A DNA stretch of 64,000 nucleotides from Tenebrio molitor (Eukaryota; Arthropoda; Insecta; Coleoptera; Tenebrionidae): positions 1,178,001-1,242,000 of the forward strand of contig NC_091050.1 in the NCBI RefSeq assembly GCF_963966145.1, written 5' to 3'. The translations under genes and the position numbers were made by a program. Positions 58,034 to 64,000 of the stretch are shown in pieces. The notes below the pieces were generated by a model. The model was not told where the DNA came from, did not search any database, and saw nothing but the letters and a program-made list of their open reading frames with translations. How positions within the stretch are numbered: position 1 is the first letter of the stretch; every line of letters starts with the position of its first letter.

Positions 58034-58862
58034 ATGATCAACTATCGCCACCAAGACCTCCTGAATGGTAAGTCTCTTGAGACAATCACTCCCCAACCTT
58101 GAGTTGCCTCGTTCCAGACGATGTCTTGTGGGTGGTTCGAATCAATGGAGGAAAAATGTTCCGCTGCGGAGTCATCAAGTTTGTGATTAAGTTGACACTT
58201 TCCTTGTACTCCTTTCTACTACTGGCCCAAACCTACTTCTTCGTTTTAACACCAGACGCAGACCAATTAATCCAATACGGACCACTCTTCTTTCAAATGT
58301 GCTATGTAAATTTCTTTAAGTGTTTTTTTCTGCACCAAACCACTAACACCTTGCAGGCGACGCTCGGCATGTTTGTGGTTCTTCTCAGGAATGGAATGAT
58401 TGAAGATGTGATGGAAGTGATTGATTTGTGGGATGTTAAATCTGCCGGGGAAGAGGTGGAAAGTACCATAAAGAGAGAATCGAGGGCGATAAATATTTTT
58501 GTCGTGGTAAACACCACAGTCATGCTGGTTTGGGCCAGTGCTAATGTTTTTTCAGTCGACGACGACGACGAAGTGTTTTTTACTAATTGGCTTATTCAAA
58601 AGTAGTTTTTTGGACAAACCAAATTTATCATCGTACTCATCAAGTCGACATTTTTTGTGGCAACTCCATGCATGACAGTTCATGGGTACCAGATTATCTA
58701 CACCTTGCAGCACGTCAAGTTCCAAATGTACATGTTTAACAAATACGTGGAAGAACTTACAAAAGGATTCACAACGTGCTAATGCAAATTCCTCTTTGAT
58801 GAAGTTAACTTTAGACTAAAATTTTTGATAAAGAGACACTGCGATTTTTTACTGTAAATTCT
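58034..58862 (+). pseudogene. Odorant-receptor fragment J2 with two stop codons
   Basis: Exons 58034-58067 and from 58118, copied from the same ancestor as J1. A TAG at 58603-58605 replaces the Trp codon of J1 (TGG), and a TAA at 58780-58782 replaces a Glu codon. A GACGAC run is one codon longer. Like J1 it lacks the C-terminal exons and is followed by the same F relic. Clearly dead. Confidence 0.88.
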
Positions 58863-58887
58863 ATGTATAAATTCCAAAAAGCTCAAA

Positions 58888-58949
58888 AGCATCAAAACCA
58901 AAGCAACTTGTGTGACAACGACGATCAGTTGGAGAAACAACATCTTGAT
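58888..58949 (+). pseudogene. 62-bp chimeric relic of gene F, second copy
   Basis: Same junction as at 50309-50370, with one change (ACGATC for ACAATC). It shows that the deletion predates duplication of the unit. Confidence 0.82.
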
Positions 58950-59037
58950 CTTATTACCACTGTTACCAGTCCTTTATATCTGCCAAATTAATTTTCCTAG
59001 CATCATGTTTTGAACAAAATAAAAAAATATTGTATTA

Positions 59038-59131
59038 CACTCGTTTTATAAGTCATTTTGTCGCACGCTGCGCTCGTCGTGATCTAAAAAACGCGTGCGA
59101 GAAAATGGTGTCTTACAAAACTCGTATAATA
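59038..59131. mobile_element. Short MITE (TTACACTCGTTTTATAAG family)
   Basis: Third copy of the family at 38658-38779 and 50455-50553, with inverted ends TTACACTCGTTTTATAAG and CTTACAAAACTCGTATAA. Confidence 0.68.
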
Positions 59132-59406
59132 AATTGCTAATATAGGTGTATTTTATATTTTTAAAAGCTAGTTTCAAAGTATCATGGCAAATAACAATAA
59201 AAAAGCATTTGTTGATACGTGCTGAAGATCTCTTCGAAAAATGTTATCTACATCATGTAAATGTATGGATATGGAAAACCATGAAAACTTCAAGTTTTAC
59301 TATTATTAGCCTGATTTATGGTTAAGGTCTACTTTTGTCGATTGCTTGCATAAAAAATATCATTATCTCTCCTCGCAGCAAACATTATAGATCAGACAGC
59401 AAAAAA

Positions 59407-60608
59407 ATGAATTCGCTAGTGTTGAGAACCAACAAGGATAGTAAGTAAATTGTTTGTTTCTCGATTATGACATTGTTATAAAAATTGATATTGAGAAAGA
59501 AAGAGAAAGATAAAGAGAAAGAAAGTCAACCTATATTTGAGGATTATAAATCATGAATATGGGGGTAGCACCGGAAGAGAGCCTAAAATAGAGAAAAAAA
59601 AATATAAAAACTGAAAAAAAAAAATCTACATAAATAAGAATAAAATGGACAGTGTGTTCTACAGGTGTCACACAGTAAATCATGAAATCTGTTGTTATTT
59701 TTATTTTTTGATAGTCAATGAAACAAATCAAAATCTAGTTCAATAATAATAGTAGGTGCATTAATAAATTTAAACTGTTTTGTTGGAAAGTAGTTTCTTT
59801 AAGAATATTTATTGTGTCATTTATATTTGTTGTATTTATTTTTTCAGACACACTCGAATACAGACAACTAACCAGCGATGACGTAGAGGAAGCTCTAACA
59901 ATAATGGAAAAAACATTTCTCCGTGAAGAGAACGTGTGTCGAGCATATGGCCTAACGAAAAACCCCCAAAACGTTGCCGAACAACGAAAACTAATGCGAG
60001 ATATTGTCAAAGATGGTGTCTCGATCGTTGTAATCGACAAGAGCAACAACAAAGTTGTCGGTGCTTCCCTCAACAAGATACACGTGACCACAAACCAAAT
60101 CCAATTTTCACTAGACCAATGAATTTTGTTTCAGGTGAAACCTGCACCTGGGGAGAAAACCTACCACGGAAAATTTGCAGATATGAGCAAAGAGTCAATC
60201 AGCCGATCGAACGCCGAGTTTGATGACTACACTGTCTCCACATTCTTCGAGCTCTGTCAAGTTGACTGTTTGCTAGAACTGACGATGGTTGGTCTTTTAC
60301 CCGAATACAGAAAGGACACTAACGGAACATTGATCTATCAGACAGTAATTGATCTTGGACGAGGGTTGGCCACAGGAGTGAAGACGAAGCAGCCTGTTGA
60401 TGGACAAGAGTTAGCTTTGGAACCTGTTCCAGAAATAATTACTGGTGTGTGTACCACTGAGAAGGCCTGGGTCAGGGCGAAGCATTTTGGTTTTAAACTG
60501 GTCGCCGAAGTGGGTTTTGATAAGTTCAGTTTCGAAGGAAAGACTCTTGCAGACGTTGTGGACAACAAAGACTTTCAAATCAAGCTGGTGTACCAAAGCT
60601 TAAAGTAA
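59407..60608 (+). CDS. GNAT acetyltransferase, gene G4
   Basis: Exons 59407-59440, 59848-60083 and 60135-60608; 744 nt, 247 aa. Exon 2 and the ends of exon 3 follow G3 (KESISRSNAEF, WVRAKHF), but the cofactor loop EYRKDTNGTLIYQ and ALEPVPE are those of G2. The second intron has an in-frame TGA. The first glycine of R-x-x-G-x-G is Thr. No LINE tail upstream. Confidence 0.87.
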
Positions 60609-61543
60609 TCAACACCCTGGTTCAGTATGATGCTTTAAATTCTTCAATCCTGAAGAATTTCAAAAATAGATTTTTTAGCTCTTAAAAAGTAAACAATATA
60701 AATACGTGTCTTTGTCTTTGGGAGATGTTGTTATGGAAAATTGTTTGAATAAAATTATTTCCCTTAAACACAAATCCTTCGTTTTTATTGTTAAGTTTAA
60801 TTCCTACTATAAAAACTGTTTAGACAAGTTGTGTAACTTATTGAATTCTAAACAAAATCCCTTCTATGAAATTTTCTGTGCCATCAATAGTTTCTGAGTT
60901 ATGATATTTAATATGTTGCTCCGTTTGCAACGCAAATTTTAAATTTACTTTGAGTCACGGCTTCCGTTAAATTCACACTACCACTGCATTTACAATAATC
61001 TTTACAACTGTATATGTAACACTTAGAAATTTCAAGTGTTACAACGGTAAATCTAAATTTAGGAAATTAACAGTTTTAAGACTCTTCTTTCAAAGATCTA
61101 AAATATTCCGTCAAAGAATGCAAAGGATACGCTGCTGAGTAATTTCTTTCACATTTTTTCATCTCAGTTAGTTCACTAGCAAAAAAGATGTTTTTATCTA
61201 AATCAATTCATGACAAAGTTTGATAGTCCCCCATTAAAGATAATTTTATAAAAATAAGAATAATGTCAGGCAATCTATTAATCCAGAAAATATGTTTTTA
61301 CAAACGACTTTACTGTAAAATTGTAAATCTACCTACTACAATTTTACAAATATTATCATATTAGTCACCCACTTGTTAAAACGTGACTCATATGATAATT
61401 CACAAATAAATAATTTATGCAAATACGCTACTGGCGCACGTATTTATTCACTTACTTAAATAGTCACCAAACTTTAAATTCTTAGTGAATAATTTTAGAT
61501 AATTTATATTTTTAACGTTAATACAACTTTCAAGGACAATATA

Positions 61544-61648
61544 CGGGGTCATTATAAATGTTTGTAACAACTAGTGGGCGTAGCGGCGCACCTAAAGCAT
61601 AGCGCACAGCCACCTACGATGGTACTATAATTTATAATGACCCCCCAT
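61544..61648. mobile_element. ~105-bp MITE
   Basis: GGGGTCATTATAAATG at the left is mirrored by ATTTATAATGACCCCC at the right. The corresponding G1 flank (about 30843-30850) is uninterrupted. Confidence 0.78.
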
Positions 61649-62321
61649 TTATATTTTATTTTTATACTGGGATTCGTTAAATCAAAAAAGAAGAGACCAG
61701 GAAAATAAATGAATTTAAATGAAAATCTGGAAATTGTTCTTATTGATTATTGATTTATTTATTACGTAGCAAAAGCGCATGTTAACAAAAAATAATTTTC
61801 AATTTTAACAATATCGTATACTTCAATACAACTGTTATATTTCTAAAGAGTTGCATTTTACCAAGTTCGGTTAATTCAACAGTTCCAATTTTTTAAATTG
61901 AAAAATGGTGAATGCGCCGGGTGAGAATATAATCACTTCTTATAATACCATGAGTCAGTCAAAGTTATGTCGATTATTTTTGTGGTGCTGTCACGAATGT
62001 CTCCCACGCTTGAATTTGAATATCAAGAGTGTGAGTGAAAGCACCACAAAAATAATTTTCTTAACTTTGACTAAGAATGGTATTCGCGGAACTATTCAGT
62101 GAACAAAATAAATAACAGACAATTTTCACTAGTGATGAATAATCATCATGATTAGACCAGGAATGACATTTATTGGAGAATACTTGTCACATGACATGTG
62201 AGTCGAATAATTTGAAAAACATCGTCGTAAAACTGCCTAAATAACGTCTTAAATAATTTTCATTTTTAATTCCTAAAATGTCCCACTTAACCAAAATCCA
62301 ACAAGTTTAGTTTGTCATGTA

Positions 62322-62500
62322 AAGGGTGTTTTTTTTTTAATTTGGCGGCGAAGTAGGCGTTGGAAAGTCGATTGAGATCGCACCACTCGTGTAAAAGTGT
62401 AAGATTTAAACAGCTGATCTGCGATCCGTAACCTGTATAGTGCGTTCACAATCGACAGTTCAACGCCTACTTCGACGCTAAATTTAAAAAAAAACACCCG
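62322..62500. mobile_element. ~180-bp MITE with GAAGTAGGCGTTG arms
   Basis: The left AGGGTGTTTTTTTTTTAATT, then GCGAAGTAGGCGTTG, is mirrored by CAACGCCTACTTCG and TTAAAAAAAAACACCCG at the right. It sits in the H3 spacer at the place where the H1 spacer has the inverted LINE. Confidence 0.82.
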
Positions 62501-62763
62501 TTACTTGTTAATAAAATATTACTAATCAACAAACTAAACAGATTGTAGAAGGTTGTAAAAAGACCTTGAAATAAACAACAAGGGATATATATTTGTGGTA
62601 AATGAGTGATAACATTTTTCAAAAATTTGCATTTGTACTTTGATAAAAAACTAATCAGTGTATAAATGTTCTGAAACCTTGTAGGTCACGGTAATTATTT
62701 TTTGTAGTGCTTAACATAAACATCTTTACATTTTGTCTATTGAAATACGAAGAACGTGAAAAG

Positions 62764-63775
62764 ATGGACTCACATATTTTGAAAACACATCCAGACAGTA
62801 AGCTTTTGACATTATTTTTAGATTTAAATTTTTTTTAAATGAAAAACGTAAACTGAACGAATAGTAAAGTGCGTGGTAAAGCATCATTTCCTCTCCTGTC
62901 AATTAATAGATTTAATTAATAATAAATCTTGAAATGAACAAAAAAAGGATATTTGTGTTTCCTGACCACTACATTTATCTTGTCAGTTTTTGTATAATTT
63001 TAATTTTTGTCCAGGTACAATTGAATGCAGACAGTTATCCGAGGAGTTTTTGGAAGAAACGTTATCACTAATGGAAAAGGTGTACTTTGCTGAAGAGAAA
63101 ATCGTTGGAGCATTTGGCCTCACCCAAGATTCCCAAACCATATTCGAAGAGCGGCAAGTGATGAAAGATATTATCGAGGACGGCGTCTCGGTCATCGCAA
63201 TCGACAAAAACAACAACAACAAAGTTATCGGTGCTTGTCTCAACAAGATACACGTGACAACACCCAAAAACTAGTTGGCAACAAACCAATTTTGTTTATT
63301 CCAGGTAAACCCCGGATCTGGAGAGGAAACATTCTACGGAAAAATCGCAAAGAGCAGTAAAGTCTCGGCGATTAAATCCATCACCGAATTTGACGATTAC
63401 GTAATTCGCAAGTTTTTCGAATTGTGCCAAGTCGACTGTGTGTTGGAGTTCACTATGATTGGCATTTTGCCTGAATACAGAAATAGAGGCACAGCTAAAA
63501 CGTTGTATCAGATCGTTATTGACCTCGGGAGAGTGTTGGCGAAAGGAGTCAACGCGAAGAAATCTGTTGATGGTAGAGAGTTGGCTGTGGAACCTGTTCC
63601 TGAAACCATTGTCGGTGTGTGTACCAGTGAGAAGGCTTGGCAGGTGGGTGAAGATATGGGCTTCAAGCTTGTTGCCACACTAGACTATGAACAGTTTAAA
63701 TGTGAAGAGAAAACTCTTGCAGATGTGCAAGTCGAAGAAAGTCAAATTAAACTAGTGACCTTTGAGCTACGATAA
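62764..63775 (+). CDS. GNAT acetyltransferase, gene H3
   Basis: Exons 62764-62797, 63015-63253 and 63305-63775; 744 nt, 247 aa. Differs from H1 and H2 in the loop (PEYRNRGTAKTLYQ, still R-x-x-G-x-A) and lacks one codon near the C-terminus (ADVQVEESQ). Intron 1 is short (217 bp). It is followed by the spacer and the start of the MITE that also follow H1 and H2, so a third J copy may lie beyond the window. Confidence 0.87.
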
Positions 63776-63938
63776 ATAGAAAATTTTATTAGTGCCTATA
63801 TGAAATACAAAAATACAGGAATATTCACGTAAGGATGACGAGGCTGACCAGATAAAAATGCAACCCAAAATACATTTTACAAAGTATATATTGTGTTTTG
63901 GTATTTGAAAATTAAATCAAGAATCCAAGTAGGTATTT

Positions 63939-64000
63939 CATCGCGCGTTCAAATGTAATCCTGGGCTGAGTAGGCGTTGAAAAAATTAAATCGTTTAGAA
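63939..64000. mobile_element. MITE copy cut by the window edge
   Basis: The first 62 bp of the family at 48402-48774 (CATCGCGCGTTCAAATG, then CTGGGCTGAGTAGGCGTTG). The remainder is outside the window. Confidence 0.75.

Larger units (their letters stand above)
60609..62763. other. Spacer between G4 and H3
   Basis: Backbone as in the other G-to-H spacers, with two small MITEs (61544-61648, 62322-62500). The TATA candidate of H3 is at 62661-62666. No gene is seen. Confidence 0.65.

Overview
The window is insect nuclear DNA, most likely from a beetle; no taxonomic marker was available, so the order is an inference. The evidence is many small introns of about 45-60 bp with GT-AG borders, AT-rich spacers, AATAAA signals, tandem families typical of insects (ABCC/MRP4-like exporters, SLC17-like and Tret1-like carriers, GNAT acetyltransferases, a 7tm_6 odorant-receptor relic), and very many small inverted-repeat elements with TA target duplications. 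All recognised genes lie on the + strand.

Layout. 1-447 is the 3' end of an ABCC gene. Complete nine-exon ABCC genes follow at 2357-6491 (gene A, 1241 aa) and 9844-14492 (gene B, 1247 aa). A third paralog at 15191-19276 (gene C, 1182 aa) keeps an open frame but has lost key residues of its second nucleotide-binding domain and its C-terminal tail. An orphan ABCC 3' end lies at 19731-19913. Four SLC17-type anion carriers are at 20780-22272 (D), 23419-24905 (E), 32205-34162 (K) and 35053-36539 (L), each with a 16-nt first coding exon. A Tret1-like sugar transporter (F) is at 25510-26970.

From 25.5 kb to the right edge the DNA reads as decayed copies of one unit: F (sugar carrier), G (GNAT acetyltransferase), H (second GNAT clade), J (odorant receptor). 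Copy 1 has F and G1, and stops inside the H promoter region. K and L follow. Copy 2 has a deleted F (36919-37155), G2, H1 and a truncated J1. Copy 3 has a 62-bp relic of F, G3, H2 and J2 with two stop codons. Copy 4 has the same F relic, G4 and H3, and runs off the window. The GNAT genes share one three-exon structure (34, 236-239 and 471-474 nt).

Because copies can be compared with each other, several mobile elements have both a filled and an empty site inside the window: TA-flanked inverted-repeat elements at 37873-38490, 41534-42259, 53111-53219 and 56451-56919, and a LINE 3' end at about 50555-51240. A SINE (45486-45937) and a retroelement fragment inside a G1 intron (28390-28766) have visible target-site duplications. 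A LINE 3' end lies about 45 bp upstream of the start codons of G1 and G2 but not of G3 and G4.

Likely roles by family: ABCC genes export conjugates or other organic anions, SLC17 and Tret1 genes import anions and sugars, and the GNATs acetylate small amines. Together this looks like a detoxification and transport neighbourhood expanded by tandem duplication; substrates cannot be read from the sequence. I see no wholly new system. The strongest leads are the F-G-H-J duplication history, loss of a cofactor-loop glycine in three G paralogs, and decay of the ABCC gene C.
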